Assembly (NCBI RefSeq): GCF_001625305.1
Contig: NW_017804131.1
Span: 2,060,785-2,124,784, forward strand
Length of the DNA: 64,000 nt
From: Branchiostoma belcheri
Taxonomy: Eukaryota > Chordata > Leptocardii > Amphioxiformes > Branchiostomatidae
Direction of reading: 5' to 3'
The first letter of the stretch is position 1. Each line of letters opens with the position of its first letter. The notes below the pieces were generated by a model, which was not told where the DNA came from, made no database searches, and was given only the letters and a program-made list of their open reading frames with translations. Positions 11,499 through 23,700 of the stretch are shown one piece after another. Position numbers and translations under genes: made by a program.

Positions 11499-11973
11499 TA
11501 GATTTTTTTTTCAACTTTAATGAGCTTTTATTTCTGAGCGTATTGTATCTCATCAGTACCCATTATATATAAATCTTACCAAAAACACCTACACTACTAC
11601 GCATTCATGCCCATTTGCCTCTATCTATTGATTTACTTATCATTCTTTATAAATATTCTAGTTAACCTCCTACTCCACCACCTCACAACGCCCACAGAAA
11701 CACATGCCCAGCGTCTGGATAAAGTAAGTTAAGTTATACAAACTGCCAAAAGTCATCCTTTTTTATAAACTTTATTTCCAAAGTCATGCCCGAAGGCTAA
11801 TTGCTTTTGCAATCAATTATAATACTCATTGCAATACAGGAGACAGGTAACAACTGTCTGGAAAAACTTCTACTTCTACTACTACGCTAGCTATTATGGG
11901 GTTCGACTTCTTCTTTGAAGGCATTGGATAATGAATAGTCCAACATTCGCAGTGTTTTCATTATCTGCTATCA

Positions 11974-12019
11974 AGCTTAATTCCACATAGAAGTTTGAAG
12001 CTTAATTCCACATAGAACT
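11974..12019. repeat. 25-bp tandem duplication
   Basis: AGCTTAATTCCACATAGAA is repeated at 11974 and 11999, with a 25-bp period. Confidence 0.9.
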
Positions 12020-12184
12020 AATCCGAGTGAGAAATAATAATAATAGTGTCTAATGCCTTTTAATATGGTTAAGTGCACAGGTGGAATGCAGAATTTACAG
12101 TTATTTTATGTGAAATACTATAGTGAAATATCGCAAATTAAGGTCAACGAGAGTGAGTGGATTGAAAATATGAAATTTTAACTA

Positions 12185-12820
12185 CCCTTTCGCAGTTGAT
12201 TTACGCTGAATCGATACGCTTCAATATAGCAGGCCAGGAGTCAATTGATCATCCCATTTTGGGCCCAACGGTTAATCGTTCAATGTGATCTCACAGGGTG
12301 CATTGATGTGAATAGCAAACTAGAAAGGTAACATTTGCAAAGCAAATGCAGTATGTTTACCCTCGCATTTGGTCTCCTCTGTTAATTATCACTCAAACAT
12401 TGAATATATATGGTCAGACAGGACTCTAAATCCCTCCTGCTATAAAATTGCAACATGATGTAACCCAACACTAGTTACCATGGTGACAGACGTCTGGTTC
12501 AGGTCATTGACCGTCTGTGTTTAGAGAGGAAGAGGGAAACGAGCAAAAAACAATATGTTTTTCTTCGTTAAACATAAATAGACATACTTCAATCATGTCT
12601 AAAAACTAAAGATATAAACAAAAGATGTATTAGCCGACACTTTGAAAAGTGAAGCGGATTAGCTTCTGATATCAAAGATTGATTGTCAGCCTCCTGAGTA
12701 ATCTGCTGGTAATTGGGAGATCATTCAGTGGTTCACGCAGTCGTCCAAACCTCTAATCAAGTCTGACAAAATAAAATGAGTAGCCGGGACGTTATTTTCC
12801 GCTCGATAGAACTTCATGTG
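12185..12820 (+). repeat. Landmark L12, copy in block 1 (split by family F)
   Basis: Matches 53315-53705. The left part has TTTCGCAGTTG and GGAGTCAATTGAT. The right part has TTTGAAAAGTGAAGCGGATT and CCTCCTGAGTAATCTGCTGG. In block 1 the two parts are separated by the family F copy at 12320-12576, which block 3 lacks, so that insertion is younger than the duplication. Confidence 0.85.
12320..12576 (-). mobile_element. Dispersed repeat family F, copy 2 (inverted to copy 1)
   Basis: This is the reverse complement of 11241-11498, with shared cores such as GGTTCAGGTCATTGACC and CTATAAAATTGCAACAT. Copies 1 and 2 form inverted arms of about 258 bp separated by about 820 bp, and this copy sits inside landmark L12. 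Confidence 0.85.
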
Positions 12821-13302
12821 GACATCAGGCTTTAAAATGCTTATCTTTACTGTCTGAAACAACTAAAATAAAACTCTACAAAACACAATTCACACAGGCA
12901 TCCACAATACCTTTCAGGGCAGGTCTTTGAAATGTCAACTGTTCAGACGAAAATGTCCTTATAGGCAAGGCCATATGATAGGCCATATAACAATGTTGAA
13001 TACTGCGTTGTACTTCGCCTGTTCAGGATTCAGATATCAATAACAACAGTACTAATATTTGGCCCTGGCATAGCTGCATCTCCGTGTGCCATTTGAATCC
13101 CTACAGCAAAATACATGTGAAAAATACTTTGTCCAACACCTTTAACTCCCCGCCCAGGGGGGTGATATGTTGTAGACCACGAAGAAAGGTAGACGGGTTT
13201 CCTACATGTGTATGTCTGTGCTGTGGTGAGATTATGTAGTGCCTGAGGGCGCAAAAAGTACCTTCTGACCATAGGTGAACCTGGGAGAGTGAGTATATCC
13301 CA

Positions 13303-14132
13303 GCATGCTAACCCACCATGCACCAATGATTGCTGTTCCAATTCTAGGTGCTATAGCCATTATCTACCCACGGGTCGTTACGGACAGATGGATGATGTAT
13401 TGAAGGTCTACATGCCGCTGGCGGTAAAGTCATGGTAAAGTGTACTTTGCATCTGGTACCAGGTTAAACAGATGATCCGTCTCGCCCTGATCTATACAGG
13501 CATCAGCGTCGGTGGTATTAGCGGCGTGGAGCGCATGCTATCCGGTCATATGCGCACCCATGGTCGTACGCGTCGGCAGGAATTGCTGTGGCGGTCTCTT
13601 CAACGATTCAACAATGTTCTGCGAGCACATCCAAGGCGAAGAGTTTTAATATTCAACTTGTCTTCCGTCGGTGCAACTATTTTCTAGGTAAGTGCTCTTC
13701 CTCGATCTTAGAGCTGATGAGATGTTGACGGAATTAAAGGATACATGCCGTGTTTATGTACTTAGCTGTATTAAATGTAGCTGGTGTGTTACGCCGCTGG
13801 TGTGTTACGCCGAAAGGCGGTTGTACCGGATATACAGATACAGAAATGTGCCTGTCCTATGCTAACGTTGTATTAGTAACACCTCGTACGGGCCTCGATC
13901 GTTGCCGACTGAGTTAAGTTTCCTCCGCAGCAAGGGGTCACTTGAGAGGATATTGTCAGTTATAATTGTTAATTCCATTACTGATAATGCGCATTTCATA
14001 ACATTTACATCCATCACAACGCTAAGATCGATCAACGGTAATAAGAAAACGCGATGCTAACACAGCATGTTCAGCAGAGCCTGTCAGATAGCGGATGGAG
14101 CTAGGTGAGTGTTGGACACGGTGTAAGGTATA
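13303..14132 (+). repeat. Landmark L13, copy in block 1
   Basis: Collinear with 54697-55552 over more than 800 bp with indels. Shared strings include TAAAGTGTACTTTGCATCTGG, shortened here to the common 20 or fewer bases, and GGTTAAACAGATGATCCGTC. The 3' end includes the nearly invariant 80 bp at 14020-14099. A 16-bp tandem duplication (13780-13811, GCTGGTGTGTTACGCC twice) is specific to this copy. Confidence 0.85.
14020..14099. other. 80-bp island almost identical to 55441-55520
   Basis: The 80 bases from CGCTAAGATCGATCAACGG to ATAGCGGATGGA differ at one position between the two copies, while the surrounding landmark is far more diverged. There is no convincing open frame. A donor-like CTAG|GTGAGT lies just downstream here, but it is CTAGATGAGT in the other copy. 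See the findings. Confidence 0.8.
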
Positions 14133-16139
14133 TGAGCTGGCATGGCCTAATCAAAGTCATTCAAGTGGCCGACTATCTATATCGACTGGGTCTACAAGGA
14201 GATTATAGGTCTTTGATACTTTTTATGCACCTAGTAGTAGCCCTAAGATGTGCCAGAACGTCTCTCTAAACATTGGCATGCAACTACCCGTTTCTGGACT
14301 GTGAACCACCTACAGGTACAAGTATGTCACGATGCAATGTCCCAAAGCGACATCTGGGCGAAAGAACCGCTAGAAGCAATGCCTGGGAATATAGCTGATG
14401 TCTGGCGATTTTCTAAGCGTGACACGTTTATTGCTGTAGATGTCTTTGCTGGAAGAATCGCACAGATGCCTTGAAGCGCAATGCATATCTTTGCTTGACA
14501 TGTCTTAAACACTGTCAAGTGGATAACGTAATGGAAACTGCGTGTTTGGTAATGGAGTACAGCAAACTTTGTAGTGTAGATGCATAGTTTAGATAGTACA
14601 TATTTTTCGTAATGTGCTTAAGGGCGACAAGTGATCCACACACATATACACAAAAATCACTGACGTTCAAAGTCAAGACAATGCCGAACCTAGCCATGCT
14701 CAAAGCGCGCATAGGAAACACTGCAGCCCGAAACCTTCCTTCGCTAATGGCGATACACGATAAGATACGGACCGTGAGCGGCTATTGTTCTGACATGGAA
14801 GCGTGATAGGAAAAGTAATGTAACAGCGCGCACCAAATCCATAATAAAGACATCACCATCTGTCACCAGAATAAGTCTATCGTATCTTGGTTGTGTATCT
14901 ATGCATTACACTTCCTTCTCTTTGTACAGGGGGAAGTGGAACTGATTGTGTTACACAAATGGTGGCAATGTGTCTTAGGATTACATTCCACCATTACCTG
15001 TTACAAAGGGCAAAATGGCGAGAAGACAAATAATATCAATATCTTGCTTGTAATTCTAACACAAACTGGTTTTCTGTGATACCCTCAAAGGACCAGATGA
15101 CGGTTACATATGATCATTGATATTAATTGCACCATGGTATTGGATATCGCTACCTTAGCCCACAGTATTTCGTGTATACATACAAGTTGCTGGCAGATTT
15201 TGCAGCTTCGAACCGATGCGTACGCTACAGCACAGTGTGTTATATTTAGGGCCCTTTAATGTTTTCTCTACTTTTGGAGTCTCACACTATCTTCAATATA
15301 TGAATTGTACAATGCATCTATTCCAAAGTGTCTAAAAATACTCGAGATGTCGCCATGAATGAATAATTAGCAAATAAAGTGCATGGTGTGCAGTGGTCTG
15401 TGTTAGGCCACCTTAGTGTGACACTAAGCCAGCTTTACCCAACCATCAGTGTAAATCTTGGTCGAGTCGAAGAAAGGGTGTTAAAGAAGAAAGGGTGTTA
15501 AAGAAGAAAGGGTGTTAAAGAAAGGCTAGGGTACTCAATAATGATCTATTTTTGTCCCGACTGCTTTTTGCACTGTTAAGGACAAAGTCATGTCGGCTAT
15601 GTAGCTACGTAGGTCATGTCAATGACATACAGATATAAAAACATTTTATATAATCCCTGTTACGAATTGGCGGAACATAGTATGAACTTTTAGCATTTTA
15701 TAATAACGTTTAACAAACTAAATCACAGCGGAGTGGTAATTTTCTCCGCCTACTAAGCCCCAGTACGACCTTTAATTGCAATTTTCCCAAACACTGTAAT
15801 TCATTTCCGCAGTCAGATTTTTTTTATAATATACATCACAAGATTGACTGATAGCTTGATTCTCGTTATGAAAAGTAGAACGTGCGTCACAAACCTATTC
15901 CCAGAACAATGAGATTAATGTTGTCGTACGTGGGTTGTCGAAATAACTCAAGTTGGAATATGTTTGAATTATTCTTACTGCGTCACAAATATGCACCTGG
16001 GTGAAAACTCTTCATGCATTTGCCTCAAAACATTAACCGCATCAATGTAGTGTACGCTGTGCCATTAGTATTCTGCAAAGGTTGGGTACAAATGTTTTTC
16101 GCAATCTGAAGTGCGTCGAACGTGTATTAAAAGCCAGGA
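14133..16139. other. Region with only simple repeats
   Basis: It holds a 17-bp triplication at 15469-15519 and scattered short open frames. No family resemblance is seen. Confidence 0.5.
15469..15519. repeat. Three tandem 17-bp units
   Basis: GAAGAAAGGGTGTTAAA occurs three times head to tail. Confidence 0.95.
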
Positions 16140-16700
16140 CAATCTTTAGTACTTATCTGTCTCCGCCAAGGGTAGTGTAAAATCTCTAAAGTTGACAAAG
16201 ACCGTCGCAATGGTCCGCGAAACATCGGCACATCAATGCATTACCTTGTACCTCGATATTTACGACTGTAAAGTTATGCCCCAAAGGAATGCATTATAGC
16301 AGACTGCTAGAAGCTTACTGTATTACCATGGGGGTTTTGTGGTCTCCTGGTTGGCGTCACGGACAAACCAAATGCGACCCGGACTCCTGTATTTGATTCA
16401 TGGCATGTTCAGGGATAGACTTAGTATTCAGGCCTGCTGCAGAATCCGGGTACTGCGCCCTGGTAGGGACAGGAAGACTAAATGGAGGTAGATGATTGCG
16501 TGCCGTTCCGAGGATTGTAACTTATCTTGTCTCACTTTGTCTTTCACAAGGACATGCGTTCTGCTCTGATGCCCTTAAGTTGAACCAAAGACCCTCGTTA
16601 TTTATAGCTGCAAGGCAGTAGAAGTGCTTCAAAGCAAAAGGCTTTGGTTAACAATTGATCCAGATATACCGTAAACAAGAAGCTTGCCGTGAATGACATC
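16140..16700 (+). repeat. Landmark L16, copy in block 1
   Basis: This is shared by all three blocks (37805-38140 and 60075-60885). Common strings include CTTATCT, CTCCGCCA(A/G)GGGTA, GCAGACTGC and TGGGGTTTTG(T/C)GGTCTCCTG. Order and orientation are preserved. Confidence 0.8.
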
Positions 16701-17559
16701 GTTTTTGAAGTGCTACTGTTGCTTTCAATAGTATAGCTATGTTCCTACATTGTCTTATTCTTTGCTTTTGCTACGTCGTCTGTGTCCTTGTTGATGTCAT
16801 GAATAAATCGTCGGTCTACAGGCAAATACATTTACAACGCTGCCCAAACAATAAGTGATTTTTGGTCGTATATAAGCTAAAGCATTACACGGACAAGGCG
16901 TATGTAAGACCGTATAATCTACCAAACTTTACTAGGCTCTTAGGCAGATAACCTCACTACCCCGAACATCATACTTTTTAACGTTGAAGACTTTATTGCA
17001 ACGTTCGTGGTAAAATGGTCATAAAATGCTAACTTCCAGCAAAACTTTACTGCAGTAGCTAGCGGAACATGAGGGACATAAATTATACCGGAAGAACTTT
17101 CGCGAACGTAGATTGCAAATTGGGGCAATATGCTTCGCTCGAGGGAGTACGCTTATTTAGTTATTATCATGGCAAATTACAATTCCAGAATCATATTGCA
17201 GTAGACACATAATTGGATTGCCTAAATTACCACCAGCAGCAGTCATTTCTTATTCGACGCAAAATTGGCGCAAAGTGCATTTCACATATTCAGCAATTTT
17301 ATCACAAATTGAGATTTTAAGACCACGTCCTTTTTGATGCAGCCGTATTATTGGCACCATATTTTCCAACAGGTTTAGGCTGTCAAATCTGTACGTGCGT
17401 TTCAACGGGGATCGAACAATGAACTCCGTTCATGGTGCATCACAGGCCACGTCTGTAAATGGAGTTTGATGTGAACATCATTGAATTTGGTCCATTCCGT
17501 AAATATGGGTCGTCGAGGGCTAGACGTAGATTGAGGCGATGGGCCTTATCATTAGTGCT

Positions 17560-17871
17560 NNNNNNNNNNNNNNNNNNNNNNNNNNNNNNNNNNNNNNNNN
17601 NNNNNNNNNNNNNNNNNNNNNNNNNNNNNNNNNNNNNNNNNNNNNNNNNNNNNNNNNNNNNNNNNNNNNNNNNNNNNNNNNNNNNNNNNNNNNNNNNNNN
17701 NNNNNNNNNNNNNNNNNNNNNNNNNNNNNNNNNNNNNNNNNNNNNNNNNNNNNNNNNNNNNNNNNNNNNNNNNNNNNNNNNNNNNNNNNNNNNNNNNNNN
17801 NNNNNNNNNNNNNNNNNNNNNNNNNNNNNNNNNNNNNNNNNNNNNNNNNNNNNNNNNNNNNNNNNNNNNNN
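17560..17871. other. Assembly gap (312 Ns)
   Basis: An unbroken run of N. Open frames that cross it are meaningless. The sequence right after it is landmark L18, so the gap probably removes part of that repeat. Confidence 1.
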
Positions 17872-18030
17872 GGGATGGCAGCCTAGAGGGCTGATGGAGT
17901 GATGTCTCATCATGAAAGTGGGAAAACTTTGATCGTCTGATTTATTTTTCCAACCTTGCTTAACGACCACGGCACATCCTGCTCCTAGAGCAATTTGATC
18001 TCTGCCATCTCTTTTATGTAAAGGTACAAA
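17872..18030 (+). repeat. Landmark L18, copy in block 1
   Basis: Matches 38826-38985 (GGAGTGATGTCTCATCATGAAA versus GGAGTGATATCTCACCATG..., AACTTTGATC, GGCACAT, GCAATTT) in the same orientation. Confidence 0.75.
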
Positions 18031-19467
18031 CCAAGAAATACGGGCTCATAATGCCGGGGTATTAAATCCATATACATGGCAGATGTTGTAGATCTATGCG
18101 ACATTGCATTCGTCTGCTCCTGAAATTCAGGAAACAATCTAATGCCCCGGAGTATTGTCGAATACTTCTCAGACAGAAACGTTATGATTGGATTATAATT
18201 TCACTATTTAACAGTGCAAGCCGTCGTCAATGAAACATGGTTTATGATAACTCAAATCAGTATAAGGTACAGGAAGCATCGTAAAGTTGAGAATAATGCA
18301 TACACATAATAGGTAAGGGAATACTCTCAAGGTTACATTGAATGTATCTTGTATCAGTAGGGAAGGGGTTGCATTTTATTGTGTTGGTAACAATGGCTAC
18401 TTATTTTAAAACATTTCGCCTCTTGCACCAGGTTTTTTTTGGACAATACAACATTAAGATAATTAATGTATAGTAAATGATATTGTCTAAAGAAAAATCA
18501 AATCACTCATTATGAGAACCCGATTCTTTTTTACTGCTTGCAACCTGAGGACTTGTCATACATTAAGACACCTGATTGTCGTGTACTTTATCTAAAAAAA
18601 GATAATCCGACTGTTGTCTAAAATAGACATTTTCAGGGCGACATTTATCTGTAATGCCTAAGATCTGAAAGAAAAAAACATCAAGTTGACCTCTTAATAT
18701 CATAGCGTAACTAAAGTTATCAAAAGTTAGATGAAATTGTAGAATGAGAAGAGCCTGTCACAAGTGCTGTGTGCTAATTGTTAACTAACTGAAAACTTCC
18801 AACGATTGACTAATGAACTTTAATTGACTAAAGGTTTCCCCGAATGACCCTAATGAGGTCACAGATTTGTACATGCATAGAGATCATTCACGGATTGAAT
18901 TCATGGCAAGTTTCATCCACTTAATAGACGCTTTAGAATGCGCAAGGCAGCAATCCGGAGGCGCTAATCTATCACTCAGCTCCACTTTATCGACACCTTT
19001 CTTCTGATATCTGTTTAGTCCTGTATGGATTATACACATCTCAAGTAGGCTACTCACAGTAGCTTACATAGTGAGTCAGTAAGCAAGCGAGTTAACTCAT
19101 AGAAATCGTGAGTGAAAAGGCAGAAGTCTCTTCTATTAAAGATCATATCTAACAGTACACCCAAAGACGGTGCCAAGACTGGTGAATTGAAAGGCCCTTG
19201 TATTTACTATAAAGCGTGCGCGTTTGGAAAGCAACATATGTATTTAAACTTTGCCGAAATAGTCGTAATGTCCCGAAATCAAGCTTAATGATTTGATGTA
19301 CTATATTAGCTAAAAGAGCAAATAGCAAGATGATCAAACTGTGACGCTAAACTGTAACGTTTCATATTTTCATACGTTGGCATGTTATAGGAATGCTTAC
19401 GACCTAACCTAAGAGTGTCAGAACGCCATGAATAGACGTCTAGATCGTATCTTATCTCACCCCATGA
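18031..19467. other. Region without recognisable genes
   Basis: AT-rich, with short frames only. I see no repeat linked to the rest of the window. Confidence 0.5.
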
Positions 19468-19719
19468 AGGGATTTACACTTCATTTTGCCTTCACTTCTC
19501 AGTGTTGAACTGAGATTAACCCGGAGGACGCCTGTCTCCTCCGAGTCCAAGATACCTCTAGAGATGGGCGCTGTTATTTCGATGGTAATTCTTCAAGCTC
19601 CGGGCTATTTGGCCACGTTAACCCCCTTTGTCAATACCATTGCCAATGACATTCACGAGAAAGTTCTTGCAAAAGTTGTAAAGGCTTTCATTTATATCCC
19701 TCCCTGTTACAGACAATGA
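19468..19719 (+). pseudogene. Cys-loop receptor TM1-TM2-like fragment
   Basis: After TGA at 19465-19467 the frame reads RDLHFILPSLLSVELRL, then TPVSSESKIPLEMGAVISMV, then a TM2-like tail, and ends at TGA 19717. In nicotinic-type Cys-loop receptors the end of TM1 and the start of TM2 follow the pattern P-x-LLSVLN-x(4)-F-x-LP-x-x-S-G-E-K-I-x-L-x-[IM], with an L/V/M-rich helix after it. Here PSLLSVEL, PVSSESKI, LEMGAVISMVIL and a late proline line up with this. The TM1 core is degraded (RLTRR in place of hydrophobic residues) and SGEK has become SESK, so I read it as a decayed exon. It is on the opposite strand to the TM3 exon at 815-1056 and so belongs to a different copy. Confidence 0.45.
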
Positions 19720-20269
19720 TACAGTCTATCCTGTGATCCATCCTGGCGTGTACCTTGCATTTTAAAAACATTTAGATACACATCTTTTTCATTTAACGGT
19801 TGCTTATCTCAGTTGAACTAATCCTATCATCGCACTTCCTCATCCGTCTTATACAGAAAGAAAAGTGTTCATAATGGTGGTTGCAGACGGATATGCATGA
19901 GCACCATAATGAAAATGCTGTAATTGCTATGAGCTAATAGAAGAAGGAAACATAACACATTTGTTTTCATGCTTACGTAGAGAGAATAGTATTCTCTTTG
20001 ACGTACGAGCCAGACGTCGATTTTTTCATTACACAAGATCGATTTGCCCATTCCCGAGGCTAAACTGTCTGATCAGGAACGGTGGCTCAATGGAGGAAGA
20101 GAAAATAAACCGCACAAAAAAATACATTTATTTCTCATATACATGACATTGTACGTTCTAATTGGACGTACTGACTTGTTAACCACTCCTGAACCACATT
20201 CAGTTTTTTCTCCGTAAAATCCTAACAAACCTTAGATGACACTTTATGGGAATGCGGAAGTACAAACAG

Positions 20270-20460
20270 AAGGGCAGCCTTGAAACTGCTGGGCTCAAGC
20301 TGTGCAAGTGAGGGTTGCGTGAGTTGGCCGCGCTCACAGGGCGTTCAGACGCCGCGAGTCAGGGCTGCCATCAGCAATCAACAAGGGACTTCCTACTTGG
20401 GCGGCCGCAATTACGGTACTTTGACGGTGTTATATGAATAGCAGGTACGACTTGGGCGTG
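20270..20460. promoter_or_regulatory. GC- and CpG-richer stretch upstream of the Ig-SH3 gene
   Basis: This interval, with GGCCGCGCTC, ACGCCGCGAG and a GCGGCCGC octamer, is clearly richer in GC and CpG than its AT-rich surroundings. It lies 250-440 bp before the start codon. It could be promoter DNA or an untranslated first exon. Inference only. Confidence 0.3.
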
Positions 20461-20625
20461 TTCGCTGGGGATATGCATCAAGGTGTGGAGTGTGCTTGAA
20501 TACATGTGTGTCTAGATTTGGTCTGCGAATCTCTATGTGTCTTAGAACCACGAGGCAGTGGGCGAAATCTATCCTTCACTGTGCAGGTGTATGTGTGCGT
20601 GTGTGTCCTCATGCGAACATTTTTA

Positions 20626-20639
20626 CATATATATTATAT
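20626..20639 (+). promoter_or_regulatory. Candidate TATA element
   Basis: CATATATATTATAT lies about 75 bp upstream of the start codon and would place a transcription start near 20660-20670. An acceptor-like TCTCATTGCAG ending at 20694 offers the alternative of an upstream non-coding exon spliced to 20695. The sequence does not decide between them. Confidence 0.3.
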
Positions 20640-20711
20640 GATTGTACATGTACGTGCTGCACAGCTTGTGACCGGCATGTGACTCTCATTGCAGCACGAA
20701 GACTCTTCAAG

Positions 20712-20754
20712 ATGCTGCTGATCCAGATACTCATCGCGGCAATCCTTCTAAAAG
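20712..20754 (+). CDS. Exon 1: signal peptide
   Basis: ATG in fair context (AAG before ATG) opens MLLIQILIAAILLK, a hydrophobic leader, followed by the donor G|GTAAGA. The open frame runs further upstream to 20490, but that part is not protein-like and an acceptor-like site ends at 20694, so I start at 20712. The exon ends in phase 1, as needed by exon 2 (the split codon gives D15). The 4.1-kb intron 1 contains landmark L23. Confidence 0.65.
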
Positions 20755-23700
20755 GTAAGATCAATCGAACATATATATAGTAAGATTGAATGATCTTTAA
20801 GACAACTACCAAGCTGTCTTGAAAGAACAAAAATTATGTAAAAACGCTAAATTTATCTTCTATCCATATTTGTAGTTACCTTGACTAACATAGGCATGTT
20901 ACTTGACTGTACACAGTCCCATGATTTGCACATACGTAGTAATTAATGGCATTCATCTTATCCAATCGAACTTGTTTATTAAGCAACTCTAAATTGAGAA
21001 AGGAAGCTCTTATAAGAAATGATTCTCCCCAAGCAAACTAGGGTTCTAAACATATCGGCATCATCAAACAGAGATCCTTTTAATTTTTCATCGCAACTTG
21101 CACTTGTTAGGTGTTAATCAATAAATCGTTACTCAGACACATCCGGGCTTTCAAGGTCCCTTGGTGGATATGTGTACTTTGAATGAAGGATCGCAGCTTC
21201 AGTAACAATGTTCTCCTTCATCTGTTGCAATCACATTTCCCAATAACAGAGGTCGGCCTTTGTACATTTATTTTTCATGCCATTATCATATTCTTGACTA
21301 GATGACTATATGGTGCGTTGCCACGTCAGAGGAAATTTGTTCTTCGCTGTAAATTTTTTGGCCCCGAACCCTTCGGCGTACAATTTTATTGTCAAGGCTA
21401 TCACAGGTGTTCGGAACATTAAGCTGGAAATACAGATGATATGTAGTCCCAAGATACAGTTACGTTTGATGGGAATGGAGCACGCATGAGGTTCTATGTC
21501 CTTATCTCAAGCTAGAATGCCGACCTTACGATGCGTTCGAAATGTAGCCATGGTATTTTATTGGTAGTTATGATCTGGTAGTTATTTTTACGACAGAACT
21601 GGCTTACTGATTCTCTTTATACTTTGAAAGTCGTGATTAGTTTTTTTTAAAGTAGACAAAAAATTTGAACATGAGTTTGCCACGAATAGAATTCAGCAAG
21701 ATGTACATCTGCGTTTTTGTTCATTTGTGTATATGACCGTCACGAATGGCGGATGGTGATAACAATGTGGACACCAATAACAGATGATGAAGATAATGAT
21801 GATGAATAACAGATGATTAGTAGAGATCATTTAAAACTAAATCATATTATTAATATTGGTGTATTTATCGAATGCTGTAGAAAAGAATCGTGCAAATGGC
21901 AATCTCGACCTGGCACGCCATAGCCTCAAGGGAAAAATCTCATTTACTTGTAGCTCATGAATCTGTCATAAACATCGCACTTCGGACAATTGGTTGTTGG
22001 AGCCTATAGTATCCATGTAATTGAAGCACCCCGTCGTGGCTCTTGTCACTCGGGACTGCCTTTTCCAGTTCGATATCCCGCGCACGCAGTGAATTATGAG
22101 GTGACTGGAGGCTACAGTTTGAGAACATTTCATCTTCTTGGGGTCTACTGATTCACCAGGGCATATCTTCGCAACGTCAAACCAAGCGTCACTGTCATCC
22201 CAAATGAAATATTATTTTTACCTAGATCAAATATGACCACTGGCATCACCAGGTTCTGCGTGCGCCGGAAGATAAGATCAGCTCGGCAGTAACTCGGCCC
22301 ACATCTTTGGCAGACTTCCCAAAACTCAATCGATAAAGTAATCTTAACCTACTAAGGCTTGTACATCAACGATAGTTTCAGCCGTCACGATGGGCCGTTG
22401 GCATACTTAATACAGCTCTCATTATTTCAAGATTGACGGGGCAGACAATTTTTCATAATCTTAAAGCACGTTAAGATCAGAGACGTCTTGGAAGTAGTCC
22501 AATGAGATGGTTTCCCCTACACATCTGTAATAGTCACAAGTGTTTCCGTGAGCAAATGTTTAGTTGTTTTTTTTTTAATTCAGAAACACGATGATTACAA
22601 ATGAAAAGACATGGACTAAGTGACTGCGAACTCAAGTTAGGTACAACTTATATTCTCGCAGTCACTTTTACAATAAAAGAAAAATATTTTACAAGACATT
22701 TAAAAACACATGAGACCTCGCGTGAGTGACAAACCTCCCATCCCAGAAGACACATACAGTTAGAATCTTTTTGTTTATCTTATATAATCTTGTGCGGCTA
22801 ACATTATTTTGCAGTTGGTATCATACGAACAAAGAAAACTACCCCGAAGAACTAAATATTGTATAGAATTATCAGAAAGGGTGTTTAAATCAACAATATT
22901 ACCAAGTATGCTAGACAGCTTGCCAAGTTTAGTTTGAGGGAAGACAACGTGATTCACAGGACTGCCACTGAAATATGAGCTTAAATGCCAGACGCTACAT
23001 ACATTACGTCTTATCTAAGACGATCAGTCAAATAAATTTTCTTGTCGCCAAACCCCGAGGGATCAAGGCACGTAATTGCAGTCATCTAGATGCAAAGTCC
23101 CCAGTTCTGGACTTTTGGTCGTGTTTTACTACCGGGCAGATGACATTCACGGATGACTGCACTGGTGAAGCCGGGCCGTCTGTCTTCGGTCAGATCAGAT
23201 AACACCTAATTTTCACGTTTCACTACTTACAGCGTTAGACTTCTATTAAAGCCATAAACGTAGGCGTCAACCTTCTGGCATTATCACAAGACGGGGACCC
23301 ATTAAGACACAACTGGAGTGTTTCATTTGGTCAAACTGTCATTTCATTTATATCTAAGGTTATTTCTGTAATTTGCATTTGGACTGAAGGCGCTTTTAGT
23401 GACATTACGATGTGATAACAGTGCCATTAGCCTTTATGTAAATCTAAGGTTATGTGCCACCGTTAACTTTCGTGCCAGTTTTAACATATTTTCCCTAAAG
23501 GTGCTGAAGATATTCATAGCAGTGCTATTCAAAACTACGGGCATAATAATCATTTTCAAGAAAGGTAAACGCCTTCAGGCGTTAACTATTCAGGCGTTTA
23601 CTCTGATAAAATACACAGATTTCTTATGCGTCTGTCTTTATACCTTAAATATTGGATTTTATTATTATACTTCACTAGTATCTCTTGGATAGAAACGGCA

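Noticed and set aside
12725-12817. Minus-strand reading MKFYRAENN... shared with 53608-53694 in block 3
   Set aside because: The frame is open in both copies, but codon-by-codon differences are mostly amino-acid changing (about one silent against ten replacing), so there is no sign of protein constraint.
17440-17970. Open frames crossing the N block on both strands
   Set aside because: They are artefacts of unknown bases.
20490-20711. Upstream extension of the first Ig-SH3 exon in the same frame
   Set aside because: It lacks a leader-like composition and contains GT-rich low complexity. An acceptor-like site ends at 20694 and the hydrophobic leader starts at the 20712 ATG.
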